Assembly: GCA_964036315.1 (NCBI GenBank)
Contig: OZ038496.1
Coordinates: 18,527,185-18,591,184, forward strand
Origin: Acanthosepion esculentum
Lineage: Eukaryota; Mollusca; Cephalopoda; Sepiida; Sepiidae
Reading direction: 5' to 3'
Length of the DNA: 64,000 bases
Below the pieces are notes generated by a model, which was not told the origin of the DNA, ran no database searches, and saw only the letters and a list, made by a program, of their open reading frames with translations. The stretch's first letter is position 1. Each line of letters starts with the position of its first letter. Position numbers and translations under genes: made by a program. Of the stretch, positions 1 to 10,706 are shown piece by piece.

Positions 1-234
1 GGATTTTGGAGCGACAAGTTAGGAGCCGCTATCCTCCACCGTCGTGTCTTAAAGAGCTGGAGATGGTATTAATGGAAGAATGGCTGAAAATTCCTCTGGA
101 TGAAGTCAGGAAGCTGTATGATTCCATTCCTAGATGTATTAAAGCTGTATGTGAGGCTAAAGGAAGACTAACTCCATATTAAATAAATTTTCTTTGAATT
201 TAACAAGTGTTTTAATTATTTTGTCCAACCACTG
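1..234 (+). mobile_element. 3' end of a Tc1/mariner-family DNA transposon
   Basis: The window opens inside a Tc1-like element. A transposase C-terminus ends at 182. It is followed by a short AT-rich 3' UTR and a terminal inverted repeat whose outer end reads, on the minus strand, CAGTGGTTGGACAAAATAAT. That start is typical of Tc1-like ends. A TA dinucleotide at 235-236 would be the target-site duplication. The 5' part lies outside the window, so autonomy cannot be judged. Confidence 0.85.
3..182 (+). pseudogene. Tc1-like transposase, C-terminal 59 codons
   Basis: The frame starting at base 3 is open to the TAA at 180-182. It encodes the usual C-terminus of Tc1 transposases: a PPPSCLKELEMVL segment, then EEWLKIP, DSIPRCIKAV and AKGRLTPY before the stop. 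This tail follows the DDE catalytic core, which would lie upstream of the window. No stop or frameshift is seen in the visible part, so this copy may be young. The cut by the window edge is the only reason it is called partial. An overlapping frame at 194-442 is chance. Confidence 0.85.
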
Positions 235-568
235 TATAAAGACAGCCCCCAGATTAATAGTATATCACCCCACTATGCCAAATGACCATACAAAAGCGAA
301 AATATTAGATCTCCTTCAACTAGACAGACACACATACACAATTATAAATAACATTACCATCCGATGCCTGCTTAGACATAGAAATTTTACAAACTTACAT
401 GCATATAGAATTATTTATGGTTTTAATGCATGTGGTACATGACTGAGCAATGAGAATCAATTCAAACAAGTCTGAAAATTCTGTCTTTTGTCCTTTTTCT
501 CTCAATCTATGATGAAGTTTTAATAAATGTGAAACAAGTTAGTGATACAAGTTTCCTGTGTGTTCTAT

Positions 569-571
<3 letters not shown>

Positions 572-635
<64 letters not shown>
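572..635. repeat. (AT)n microsatellite
   Basis: Uninterrupted alternating A and T for about 64 bp. It follows non-repetitive flanking sequence after the Tc1 end. Confidence 0.97.
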
Positions 636-638
<3 letters not shown>

Positions 639-2200
639 GATGCAAGAGATTAATGAGTGTGTGAGAATATGAGAAAAATGTCTATGTACATGTCAGGCCA
701 CTCAGGCCATTGAGTAGATAGTTCCCTCTGAAGTTTCCTTTGCGATAACTGGCAATCAATCAATGCAATGCCAACTGGTAAAGCAAATGGATGGGGATCC
801 CAGGGTCATTCGTGTCCTCAGCCTACTCTTGAATTTGGAACAGGGTAATAGTTCAACTTTCCTAAATAGGGAATCATCTCCCTCATCTTGTTAGCAAATG
901 AAGAAACAAATGTGACTGCCAAGTGGGCTACTTTTGGTAAGCAGAACTGGTGCTGTGGGTTGAACCCAGCATCTGGCATAGATGCATAAAAATGGCATCT
1001 ATGAGATTGCCAAAGGAGTACTAGTTGATATTGAGAGAGAAGGATGGTGACCATGTAAGTTGAAATTCAGTAACAACTAAACTACTTAAATGACCATTCC
1101 TGAAGTAATGTACCAAATCCCAGACTCTTGTAATGAGGAGTGATAGCTTAATTGAGGAAATAACTGATGCTGCAATGAATAGAAAGATGCCATGATAAAC
1201 AAGAAAGCCGAGTGTGTCAACTCAGGTAGATCAAACCATAGGTGAAAATCTTGGTAGTGGTAGCAAATATTTGAACAAGATCTTATCTTGCTCTGAACAG
1301 TACTTACTCTGGTATTCAGTCCTCCATCTGTTAATTCCTCCAGTCATTCGATAAAACTTGTCAAGTCGTTTACAATGTTGTCTTTCTCTTCTTATTCTTT
1401 ACTCAAATAAAAAAAATAAACTGAAAAATTAATAAAAGAAAAGAAAACTCACACTTTTCTTGCTTTGTTTTTTTTTTATATTCTTGATACTTCTTTCATT
1501 CATCCACCCACTGCTATATACCCATATTTCTTGCTATCAGTTCTGATTGTGTGTGGCAAAAATTTACATCGTTGTTGAATGTCATCTGTTAATAAATTAG
1601 CTTTTCAAATGATTTTATTGATAATATCTTATGATCTCTTCTTTTCTTTTGTAGGTAAGTAACTTTTTCCTCAGTGCCTGAAAGATAAACTGTGTTGATA
1701 CTCAGATCTTCCAAAATGCACAAATAGACCATTTCCAAGGTACGTGCATCTTTTTCAAGATTACATTTAGTTCCATTTTTCATTCAATGTTTCCTTAATA
1801 ATATTGTTACTATTTAATATTAGTACTTACCAAGTGGTTAAAAGATTTTTTTAAATATTGTGTCCCATATTCTTGTTGTAGCAGATATGAACTTTCTTAA
1901 TTTCCCTATGTGATATATTATCTAATATATCAGATTTTTAAAAACTTATCTATGCTATCTTATTATCTAACTATAGACATTATGGAATTATTTAACTATC
2001 TTTTTAAGAGCAATGAAGAGGTTCTGCCTTTATGGTAGACCTCCAGTGCCTAGAGATATCACTTTGTTACTTGCAACTGAGACTGAAACCAAATATGAAG
2101 ATAATCTACTGATGAAATGGAATAACCTGTCACCCCCATGAGTGACTACACTATAAGTAGTAACTACCTTTAAATATCTGTAAGTTAATGGACTACAGAA
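636..2200. other. No feature recognised
   Basis: I see no gene, repeat unit or element ends here. Short frames at 818-1054 and 1589-1783 on the minus strand have no family motif and no flanking gene signals. Confidence 0.5.
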
Positions 2201-2204
2201 TCTA

Positions 2205-2663
2205 ACTGAAATCTTTTCAGCTATACAGTTGAACTCTCTGCCTTCGGGCAGAGAGGAACCCAGACGAGGCTCTGCTGAAGGGAAGAGTCTCATTCGGGGA
2301 GGTAGACTGACCCGATATCGTTTATATGGGTTCTACGGGATTTTTTAGCCAAGCTTACAGGCTCGGAAGGCCCACATTAAACTCGGCCTTGTGCCACATC
2401 TACCCTTGTGGAAGGCGAGTAAATATTGTCTAGCTGAAATCTTTTTCAGCTGTACTGTTGAAGTCTCTGCCTTTGCGCAGGGAGGAACCTGTACAAAGCT
2501 ATGCCAAAGGGCTGAATCTTGTCTGGGGAGGTAGACAGACCTGATCCTGTTTATGCAGGGTCTACAGGGACTTTTTGGCCGAGCCTACAGGCTCGGGAAC
2601 CCCACATTAAATTTGGCCTTGTGACACATGTGACTGCATGGGGCAGTTGCTAGATACTGTCAA
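2205..2663 (+). repeat. Tandem pair of ~229-bp units with conserved hairpins
   Basis: Two diverged copies lie head to tail, about 2205-2433 and 2434-2663; the hairpin starting at 2302 recurs at 2531. A third partial start follows at about 2662. Each unit holds several inverted repeats: an AGCTGAAA...TTTCAGCT stem, a CTCTGCC-TTCG-GGCAGAG hairpin with a UUCG-type loop in the first copy, the GTAGA...TCTAC stem at 2302-2336 and 2531-2565, and GAGCCT-AC-AGGCTC in the second copy. An AATAAA lies downstream near 2789-2794. This could be part of an LTR or a structured repeat RNA. I do not recognise the family. Confidence 0.7.
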
Positions 2664-2799
2664 GCTGGGATCTGTTGAGTACGACTTAAGCGAGAACTAC
2701 CGACCTTCCAATAGTAGCACTCATTACTGGATTGACTTGCAATGACGTACATAACTGTTACCTTTATTCTTATTGTATTGGTTTTACAATAAACCTTTA

Positions 2800-3190
2800 C
2801 TTATTTTATCCACTGTTTCTTTTCAAGTATATTTTCCTATTACCATGGAATATAACATCTACAATAAGAATTCAGTAGAATTCTTTTATATTTTATTTAT
2901 TTTCTGTCCATGTATTGATATATATTTTCCTTAATGCCATCAGATTTAATTGTAGATGTTATTTTCCTTTTCCCATGTGAGTTGCATAACAGAATCTAAA
3001 TTCTTATCTATACTACAGCCTGTTCTCTGTGCAAATAGCATATTTTGTTAATAATTCAGATTTCAACAGAAGAATGGGGTATCTCTTGTGACATACAAGT
3101 AACTATTTTATAAACTGTTCTGTTCCATATTCCTGTAGTCTTTTTCAGCAGATACGGATTTCATTATGTGATATAGCAATTCCGCTACTG
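2800..3190. other. No feature recognised, AT-rich
   Basis: Plain AT-rich sequence between the tandem pair and the first LINE fragment. No open frame or repeat is supported. Confidence 0.5.
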
Positions 3191-3194
3191 TGTC

Positions 3195-3770
3195 TGCTAT
3201 TAAGAAAGTTGTCTCACCATATCCAGCTAGACAAATTTGTTTGCCAGAATGTGTTTTGCAACTTTATAAATCTGCCATTAGTCCATGCATTGCACATTGC
3301 TGCCATATCTAATCTGCTGCTACTGCTATGCATCTAGAAATTCTTGACAAAATCCAAAAAAGGATCTGCAATATTATTGGTCCTGACTTGTAGCACGTAG
3401 TTTCCCAGTGCCTTTTATATAAATAATTTCATGGCAATTGTTCTGATGAGCTTTCTTCTTTGCTACCTAGAATTTATGAACTGAAGTGCAGTACAAGATT
3501 GGTAGTTAGGTCTCATTATTTTATTGTTGAAATTGCTAGATGTAACTATAAATTCTAACAGTTTCTTCTCTCACACTTCTTGTTTGTTGAACTCCCTTCT
3601 AGCATCCTGCTTTCTAGTCAATTATGATCTCTAAAGATTTAAATCTAACAGCCACCATCATTTTCTACGTCCTTAAATCCTGTCCTTTTATTGTCTTTTC
3701 TTCTTTTCTCAATTTCTGTCATTTTTCTTTTCACCCTTTTGGCCCGTGGGTGGGGCGGATTAAAAAAAAT
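3195..3770 (+). mobile_element. CR1/Jockey-like LINE, 3' end fragment (copy 1)
   Basis: Broken frames encode the C-terminal tail of a non-LTR retrotransposon ORF2: a degraded CIAHCCHI segment, then LEILDKIQKRICNIIG, and further on the FHGNCSDELSS-like and NSLLSHTSCL-like region. The same segments recur in at least nine other places in this window. The fragment ends in a short A-run near 3762-3769. It is 5'-truncated and full of stops, so it is dead. Confidence 0.7.
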
Positions 3771-4184
3771 GACATACATTGAATATTATACAGTGAAAAC
3801 CCCAAATCAAAATTCATTCAATAATTATGTCTCTAGTGACAGACTTGCTGGTCCACTCTTACATAAAGTCATAATTTAGACAAATAAGTGATTTTAATTT
3901 TGCTTATCATCAGGGGACAAATAAATATGTTCAGGTTCTTGTCTACCATTAAAATTAATATACAATAATATGACCTCCAAATATTGAGTGCTTGTTTGCG
4001 CTGACAGTGATGGCCATAAAAGAAATTAATGGGTTTAGGGGAAGATCATCATTATATAAATGGCAATTCAGGGGAGAGAAGACGAAACAAGAAATGGCCA
4101 TCAGATTCTAATCTCTTTATAAAATCCATTATCTAGTTGTAAGTTGCTCTTAGTGTTTAAAGTTAGAAAGAAGCCTGAGTCCTT

Positions 4185-4345
4185 TCTTTCTTGTTGGAAT
4201 AAAATCCTGTCCGTTGTGTCTGTTACATTCACTTACATGTAAACACTCTTTGAAAAGTATGAATCCATCTCTTCTCCCATCAGCTATGGGTTAAATAGTA
4301 GGAAAAATCATTGGTGACTCCAAAAAATAGCTAATGCAATATTGA
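4185..4345 (+). mobile_element. tRNA-derived SINE, internal fragment
   Basis: It shares TACATTCACTTACAT, GTATGAATCC.TCTTCTCCC and GCTATGGGTTAAATAG with the complete SINE at 5453-5862. The tRNA-like head and the end are missing or too diverged to see. Confidence 0.6.
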
Positions 4346-4433
4346 ACTCAGAATTATTCTCACAATCAAAATTTTGGCTTTAAGTAGTCTACAAAGGGTA
4401 GATAAGCCATAAAAAAATAAATCAATCCATCAA

Positions 4434-4985
4434 TTTTTATTTTTTTTTATTCATTTCACCCCAAGCAAGGCAATAAGACACAAGGTATTACTGAGTGTGA
4501 AAGAATAAGAAAAACATTATTAAGGAGCAAGAGCAATAAAATGAGAGGAATCAAGAAAACAAAATATAACAATTGACACTGCATTTAAATTTTGAAAAAT
4601 CAAAGTTGGCTGGAAAGCAAGAAGCAAGAAGAGAGTTCTTCTAGCAAGAATTGTGGGAAAAGAATTGGTAGATTAGAACTTATGATTATGTCTAGCCAAT
4701 TCAACTGGAAAATGATGAGACCTTGCTGCCAATCTAGTACTGCACTTAAATTCATAAGTTATAGATAATGTAGTGGAAAGTTCATTAGAACATTTATCAT
4801 GAAAGTAATTATAGAAAAGACACAGGGAGGCTACATTATGGCAATGGGAAAGTAACTGAAGTCAGGATGATAGGTCAGGACCAATAACATTGCAGATTCT
4901 TATTTGGATTTTATCAAGAATTTCTAAATATATAGCATGAGCACCAGGCCATATGTGGCAGCAATATTCAAATTGTATAAGTATA
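4434..4985 (-). mobile_element. CR1/Jockey-like LINE, 3' end fragment (copy 2)
   Basis: It begins on the plus strand with a T-rich tract and ATTTCACCCCAAGCAAGGCA. Read on the minus strand, that is the family's 3' terminus CTTGCTTGGGGTGAAAT plus an A-tail. Minus-strand frames recover pieces of the ORF2 C-terminus up to the CHIW segment near 4950. It contains stops and indels. Confidence 0.75.
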
Positions 4986-5452
4986 CAATAGTAGAGATCA
5001 CAAGTGTGTGTCCATTGCTGCATTTGCATATATGCACTAATGTATACAATCCTGTCTAAGGAACAATGTGCATGTCCTTGTATATATGGCAATGTACATG
5101 CTATTCTGTATATAACATTGTGCAGGTAATTTTGGTTTGCACGAATCACTGACAATCATGCTTGCATCAGTTCTGTTTGGGGATCGGAATATGGTTGGCA
5201 ACATGATTATTTCATATATCCACTGCAAGACATTTCTTATAACAACATCAATGTCTTGACTTTCAGTATCTTTTTAATTACTGTATTTATCTTATGCTTT
5301 TAACAGAAGAGATGCATCATTATTTCATGACAAAATTATTAAAATTTTAATTTCTTTTTTTTCCTCTGTCATCATGAGCATTCTCTTTCTTTATAACAAA
5401 AATAAAACTCTCAATTGTAATCAGGTATGTTTAAAAACTCACTTAACACTAG

Positions 5453-5862
5453 GGAGGAACGGTGGAGTAATGGATAACGTCTTGGATTGAGGAATCGGAG
5501 AGCCGAGTTCGAATTCCAGTCGAATCCATTACATTCACTTACATTGGGAAAGGTGTGAATCCTCTTCTTCTCCCTCCAACTATGGGTAAATAGCAGGACA
5601 GACTGGGTTCTATAGCCTTGGACGGCAACTGATCTAGGAGAAGGACAACTCTGAATTCAAAACCTGCGGAGGGTCGTTTGGGGACCTTGTGGCATTCGTT
5701 GCACCAGGTCCCTGTATTCGTCCCTCCAAAAAGTGTGGATGGCCCTGCACAAAGCCTTCACCACTATAATCAATTCTTGTGTGGCTGTCCGGCTTTCAGT
5801 TTCTGGGAATTGATCTGTCTGGCCTTCATACGTCGAGTTCGACGGGAGAAGCATTATTATTA
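5453..5862 (+). mobile_element. tRNA-derived SINE with 10-bp target-site duplication
   Basis: The element is about 410 bp long. Its head contains GGTGGAGTAATGGATAAC (pol III A-box-like) and GAGTTCGAATTCC (B-box-like), so it would be transcribed by RNA polymerase III. It ends in a short ATT repeat. TTAACACTAG is found at 5443-5452 and again at 5863-5872, a convincing target-site duplication. The open frames over 5657-5869 on both strands belong to the SINE body and are not genes. tRNA-derived SINEs are known from octopus; I cannot assign the subfamily without a library. Confidence 0.85.
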
Positions 5863-5872
5863 TTAACACTAG

Positions 5873-6412
5873 ATTACTTCTGCTTAGGGATTAGGACTAC
5901 AGGTAAAGCTAACTTAAAATGTGTATGCAGTTGGCATTTGGTTAACTAAGGAGTAGTATTTTGACTTTGCAGACAAATGCACACACAAGAATCTAATGTA
6001 AGGAATGAAATGCTATAGAATCTCTTGGGATGGATCAAATGAATTATCCAATGAAATGGATAAAAAACTGAACATTTACTTTTCCAGCAAACCCCAGCAG
6101 AAAACTAAGACAGTAGTGCCAAAAATGGCTGAAGCTCTGCATATCCAAACAACAGCATTAGTAAAATACTGTGAGGAGTCCTGAAATATTGAGGAGACTT
6201 GCTGTTAATCGATCTGCAGCAAAAAACAAAAAATTGTGAGAAAACTAGATAAAATTGCTATAATGAAATGACAATACTTAAACACATAGACAGTTCCACT
6301 CATATCTACATATATATGTGTGCATTTATCTGCCAGTATATATGACAATACTTTGGAGATTGGATATTGGTTAAAACTGGTGTTTCCTTGATATTTAAAA
6401 GAAAACATTTGA
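5873..6412. other. No feature recognised
   Basis: No gene or repeat seen. The minus-strand frame at 6205-6408 has no recognisable motif. Confidence 0.5.
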
Positions 6413-6479
6413 TATTTTGTACACTAACCTTGGAGATTCTCATATTTTGTACACTAACCTTGGAGATTCTCATATTTTG
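6413..6479. repeat. 30-bp tandem duplication
   Basis: The unit starting TATTTTGTACACTAACCTTG occurs twice exactly, at 6413 and 6443. A 7-bp third start follows at 6473. Confidence 0.95.
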
Positions 6480-7600
6480 AAGATACTGTCTTAAATCTTG
6501 TTTCCTTGGAGCCTAAAAATGTTTGAATACATTCTCTCTTTAATCTTTGAAAAACAGTATGAACTATAACCATTAAAAAAACATGTTTCCTTATTCTTTA
6601 AAAGAAAATTCCTCTATGTTTATGCTTGTGCATGCATGTATGTGTATGCCTTTTATTCAGTCATAAAAAGATTTGGTTGATCTCATCAAATTTCTAATTT
6701 TTTTCTTAATTTCTTTATATTCAACACAGTGAGTTCTGCTGCTTAGATTTCCACAAATTTCTAAATTTATTGAGGCCCTTATTAAGAGTGTAACACAATT
6801 TAAATGTCTGGTAAATGTAATCTATCATTCATTCATTTGTTATTGATGTAAGCATTGCCATTTTATGAGAAGCCTGGAAAAATATTGACAAAGCTGAGAC
6901 AATGATTAAAAAGAAAAAACACAAAGACAATGTATAAACTGATTTATCTTTCAAACAATTACCACCTGTGTAACCAAGACTGGATTTTTGTCTGTTTCTT
7001 TCCCCATTACATAAAACCTTTGAATAAACAAGTTCTTCCAAATATAAAATCTTTTAATGGTATTTGAAGAAAAAGCCTTTACCAGATATTGGGTTTTGTT
7101 AAATTAATTCTTACCCTTTTTTTAGGATTTTTTTCTTACAGAAAAAGAAAGAATCTTTTTTTTTTATCTGTGCCCTTATAATGGTTGTCTGCTTTAGAGC
7201 TGTTCTCTTGGCTGGAGTCCATTTTCTTTAGTTTGTCTTGAACAAATAAAATAGTGAATGGCCGAATGTTTGGTCAACATGGCACAGTATTAATCAATAA
7301 GCTATTTCCTTTGCAAGAGACTAAAGTGTATTTTTTGTTTGTTTTGCCAAACAACTCTTTGATTGGCATCCAAGATTTATAAAGATTTCTTAGACTCGTG
7401 AAAAGTTTTCTATTGATCTCTGTAATCTGGCTTAAATGTATTTATATTCTGTTAAACTTTTGATAAGGATGTCCGTAAAAACAGACATATATAAATATCA
7501 ATAGACAACTGAATATATTGAGTTAAAGACAGGTAAGCAAAAAGGCAATATACAGAGATTTGAAGACTGCTATATTTTAAATTATTCCAGATAAAACATT
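6480..7600. other. No feature recognised
   Basis: AT-rich sequence with no supported gene or element end. Confidence 0.5.
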
Positions 7601-7602
7601 TC

Positions 7603-7604
<2 letters not shown>

Positions 7605-7649
<45 letters not shown>
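7605..7649. repeat. (ATT)n microsatellite
   Basis: About fifteen perfect ATT units, next to the longer tandem repeat that begins near 7660. Confidence 0.97.
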
Positions 7650-7650
<1 letters not shown>

Positions 7651-7659
7651 AAAGTTCAC

Positions 7660-7998
7660 TCCATCTTAATGTTGCTGCTTTTCATCCCAACACACTGGCT
7701 CTATACAGTCTTCATTATTATTGTTATATCATTACCAGTTTTATTTTATCTTATCATTGTTTCTTTTTATCCAAACACTCTGGGTTTATACATTCTTCAT
7801 TATTACTATTATTTAATTACTAGTTTAATTCCATCTTATCATTGTTATTTGTTATCTAAACACTCTGGGCCTATACACTCTTTATTATTGCTATTATTTC
7901 ATTGCTAGTTTTATTCCGTCATATTGTTGTTTTATCCCAACATTCTCGATCCATATCCTCTTCGTTATTACTATTATTTTATTGCTTGTTTTATTCAA
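7660..7998. repeat. ~85-bp degenerate tandem repeat, first block
   Basis: About four diverged units share the order CCAACACTCTGG, CTATACA.TCTTCATTATTA, TTACTAGTTTTATTCCATCTTATCATTGTT. A fifth unit lies beyond the inserted SINE, at 8273-8400. The 79-codon frame at 7669-7908 is a by-product of the repeat. Confidence 0.8.
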
Positions 7999-8005
7999 TT
8001 GAATT

Positions 8006-8265
8006 CAGTTATGTGCCATGCATGATACAATGTGATACACGCTTAGGCGATACATAACTAACAAGGCAGATTTTTTCCCACAGTAGTTTGCCATTTCTTT
8101 CTGTGGTAGATCTGTCCTGCTATTTACCCATACCTGGGGTGGGAGGATTCATACCTTTCCCAAAGGTATTAGCACATAAGTGAATGTAATGGATTTGACT
8201 GGAATTCAAACTTGGCTCTCCAATTTCTCAATCCAAGCCACTATCCCTTACTCCACCAGGCCTCC
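8006..8265 (-). mobile_element. tRNA-derived SINE inserted in the 85-bp tandem repeat
   Basis: Minus-strand reading gives the same SINE family as 5453-5862 in its head region: GGAGTAAGGGATAGTGGCTT, then AGCCAAGTTTGAATTCC and TACATTCACTTATGTGC. TTGAATT at 7999-8005 recurs at 8266-8272, a 7-bp target-site duplication. The 3' half differs from the 5453 copy and matches the copy at 52645-52955. Confidence 0.8.
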
Positions 8266-8272
8266 TTGAATT

Positions 8273-8400
8273 AGTGATGCTTTTTATCCCAACACTCTGA
8301 CTCTATACAATCTTCATTATTACTATTATTTAATTACTAGTTTTCTTCAATCTTATTATTTTTACATTTTATCTCAACACACTGAATTCATCTGAATGAT
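8273..8400. repeat. ~85-bp tandem repeat, unit beyond the SINE
   Basis: This continues the units of 7660-7998 (CCAACACTCTGACTCTATAC, TTCATTATTACTATTATTTA), so the SINE at 8006-8265 split an existing array. Confidence 0.75.
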
Positions 8401-8665
8401 TTGCCTATTGTCAGACAATACGTATGTGTGTGTGTAACATGATGAATGCAAACATGGAATATGCTATTTAAAAGTTAAACTGATCACATAAGTTACTAAA
8501 AATGTTTGCAAACGACTTAGACATGGAAAGTGTATTTAAAAGTATGAACAAAGAAGCAGAAAATCTATTAGAAATATTGAATAGTAATTAAAGAAATAAT
8601 CAACAATAACATTTGTTTGTTTTTATTCAGAATACACCCAATATATATACCAAAGATAAATACAC

Positions 8666-8668
<3 letters not shown>

Positions 8669-8705
<37 letters not shown>
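8669..8705. repeat. (AT)n microsatellite
   Basis: About 36 bp of alternating A and T, just upstream of the SINE that ends in a second AT run at 9019. Confidence 0.95.
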
Positions 8706-8707
<2 letters not shown>

Positions 8708-8874
8708 CTCCTGAAAAATTAATTTCGGTTGAGCCCTCTGGTTTGAGGGGTGAATTTGTAAACAGTGACTATTTAAGCTAATATTGCACGACTCTTTGAC
8801 AGAATTGAGTCACTGTCAGTCACTGTGTGTTTATCTGAATCTAAAAATTAGCACGCTAAAATTCACCTTCATCC

Positions 8875-9042
8875 CGTACCGTACGCTGACGGCTTAGCGG
8901 GAGAAGTTTGGACTGACGCAAATTCAGTCGGGTTTCGATCCTAGCTAGAGGCAACCGGACGTCTAGCCAAACTGATGAGATGTGAAACAATGAAACAGTC
9001 TGTCTGTGGATGACAAAATTATATATATATATATATATATAT
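8875..9042 (+). mobile_element. tRNA-derived SINE with ribozyme-like 3' module and (TA)n tail (copy 1)
   Basis: The head has an A-box-like GGCTTAGCGGGAG at 8891 and a B-box-like GGTTTCGATCC at 8931, with tRNA-like spacing. The 3' part holds a hammerhead-like core (8967-9009) and ends GTCTGTCTGTGGATGAC followed by (TA)n. Two further copies lie on the minus strand at 13063-13245 and 18699-18885. The same order of parts in all three shows that this is one family and not a chance arrangement. The 5' boundary is uncertain. Confidence 0.75.
8967..9009 (+). ncRNA. Hammerhead-ribozyme-like motif in SINE copy 1
   Basis: CTGATGA is at 8972-8978 and GAAAC at 8992-8996. Between them GATGT-GAA-ACAAT can form a weakened stem II. 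Stem III is ACA-GTC-TGT (8995-9003), giving the cleavage triplet GUC ending at 9004. Stem I pairs CCAAA (8967-8971) with TGTGG (9005-9009), four of five pairs. All invariant core bases are present. Stem II has one A-A mismatch and one G-U pair. Other SINE copies have a perfect 5-bp stem II, so this copy is probably a slightly decayed descendant. Activity is untested. Confidence 0.65.
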
Positions 9043-9148
9043 AGTACAGATAATAAATCCGTTGATATATAATCCAAGTGGATCCTACTAATATAAAATA
9101 TTAAAGCTGATCCACAAAAAATGTACTTATTATAACAGAGCATATAAA

Positions 9149-10319
9149 TTACACAACAAAATCCAAAATTACCTCATATGGATGGGGAGGAGTATAGATC
9201 TATTTCAACCAACCAAATCCATGTCAGTTTTATTTAAACCTGGTGTGTAGACAGTGTTTGTGTCATGAATAGAAATGATATTATTATTGATATTATTATA
9301 TTTATTGTTGAAAAATTGATATAGAATTTATCTATTTCGATGTGTCAGTCATACAAAATGCCCAAGTCAGTGGTAATGGGAGGGTGGAAGGTATTAGCCT
9401 TAAAGGGAAGAGGTTTTATACAATTAACCTGGATATTAACGTTATGGCATTAAATTGTGGTTACCTGAAGAATGAGGTATTAAACTGAAACTAAAAGAGG
9501 GTTGGAAAGGGAGTTTTATAAAATATTATAAAAATAATAAATTATACTTAAAAAAGAGATATATTAAAAAGATTCAAAATAAGTCATATTTATATAATTT
9601 ATATTAAATTTAAGTAAGAAGATATTTAAAAAAATTATATTAAAGAAAAAAAAATTTAAAAATAAAAATATTATAAAAAACATTTTTAACTTTAAAGATA
9701 AGTTAAATCAAGTTATATTAAAAAAACAAACCATACAAAGTTATATTTTTAAAAAAAACTTTAAAAAATATGTAGCTAAAGAGGTGTAAGTGACAAAAGA
9801 AAAGAGAGTTCTTAGAACAGAGGACAATTAGAAGATAAAATTAATATGGTGAAGAAATGGAAATATAGAAATTAGAAATAGTTATACATTCAACATCTGA
9901 AGAGTTAGAGAATTAAAAAGTAATAAAGTAAAATCTATATTATGGAAGTTTAAATCTACCTTTATGTTGACATTTTAAAATTAATTCATTCCTTTGATTT
10001 AATAGTTTGCTTTAATTATTGCATTTTATTATTCTAATTTTTTCTTCTAAACACAAGTTACAACTATCTCTCAGACTCTTAGGAGAATGAGTCTAGCCTA
10101 CCTGTGGGTTCAGACCTTTCTACATCAATTCCCAAAATTTCTTTCTAAGAGCTGTCTGGTATTTTAATTTAGAGTTGGTAAAAGAGTGCCTATGGGTATA
10201 AAATCTGTTTCCGTTCTTGCACAGTCTACACACTGGGGTTGAATAAGACTGACTTGGTTTTCATCAGTTAAAATAGATCTATACCCACCCCATATGAGGT
10301 AATTTGGGATTTTGTTGTG

Positions 10320-10322
<3 letters not shown>
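9149..10322. mobile_element. Inverted-repeat element with AT-rich interior
   Basis: The arm at about 9149-9258 starts TTACACAACAAAATCC.AAATT and contains CTCATATGG, TAGATCTATTT and GTGTGTAGAC. It is the reverse complement, with substitutions, of 10210-10322. The roughly 950 bp between them are very AT-rich with poly-A-like runs and have no open frame. This looks like a non-autonomous DNA transposon or foldback element. A partial relative (TTCCCCATATGAG, TTTAAACCTAG) lies at 12132-12165. The superfamily is unknown. Confidence 0.6.

Positions 10323-10356
<34 letters not shown>
10322..10356. repeat. (AT)n microsatellite between two transposons
   Basis: About 35 bp of alternating A and T separate the end of the inverted-repeat element from the 5' end of the Tc1-like element. 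TA is the Tc1 target. Confidence 0.95.
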
Positions 10357-10358
<2 letters not shown>

Positions 10359-10706
10359 CAACAACAAAATTATTCATACATGCATCAATTTTTAATATTT
10401 GTATCCATGCTCGTATGATGCCAGGTTCTTTACATGTTAATAAGCACAAAAAAAGGAATGTGAAACTCACTTTTCAGAACAACAGATTAAATACAACAAA
10501 CTTGACAGGTTAATTATGCAAAATAGGAAAAGACAAAATTATTCGTACAGTAAAATTTTGTTTTAAATTGATTCATGCAAGTATAAGTAATTCACATAAT
10601 TATTTTGTTGGTGAAGCCTTCTAGACTATTTATTCTGTCAAATATTGTGATAATTCTGGCAAAGAACATCATGTGCATAGAATCTTATTCTTACATTAAC
10701 AACATG

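Noticed and set aside
194..442. 82-codon plus frame after the Tc1 end
   Set aside because: Out of frame with the transposase, starts in its 3' UTR and crosses the terminal repeat.
9462..9493. CTGAAGA...GAAAC pair near 9462
   Set aside because: No stem II pairing between the two motifs and no cleavage triplet or stem I, so it is likely chance.
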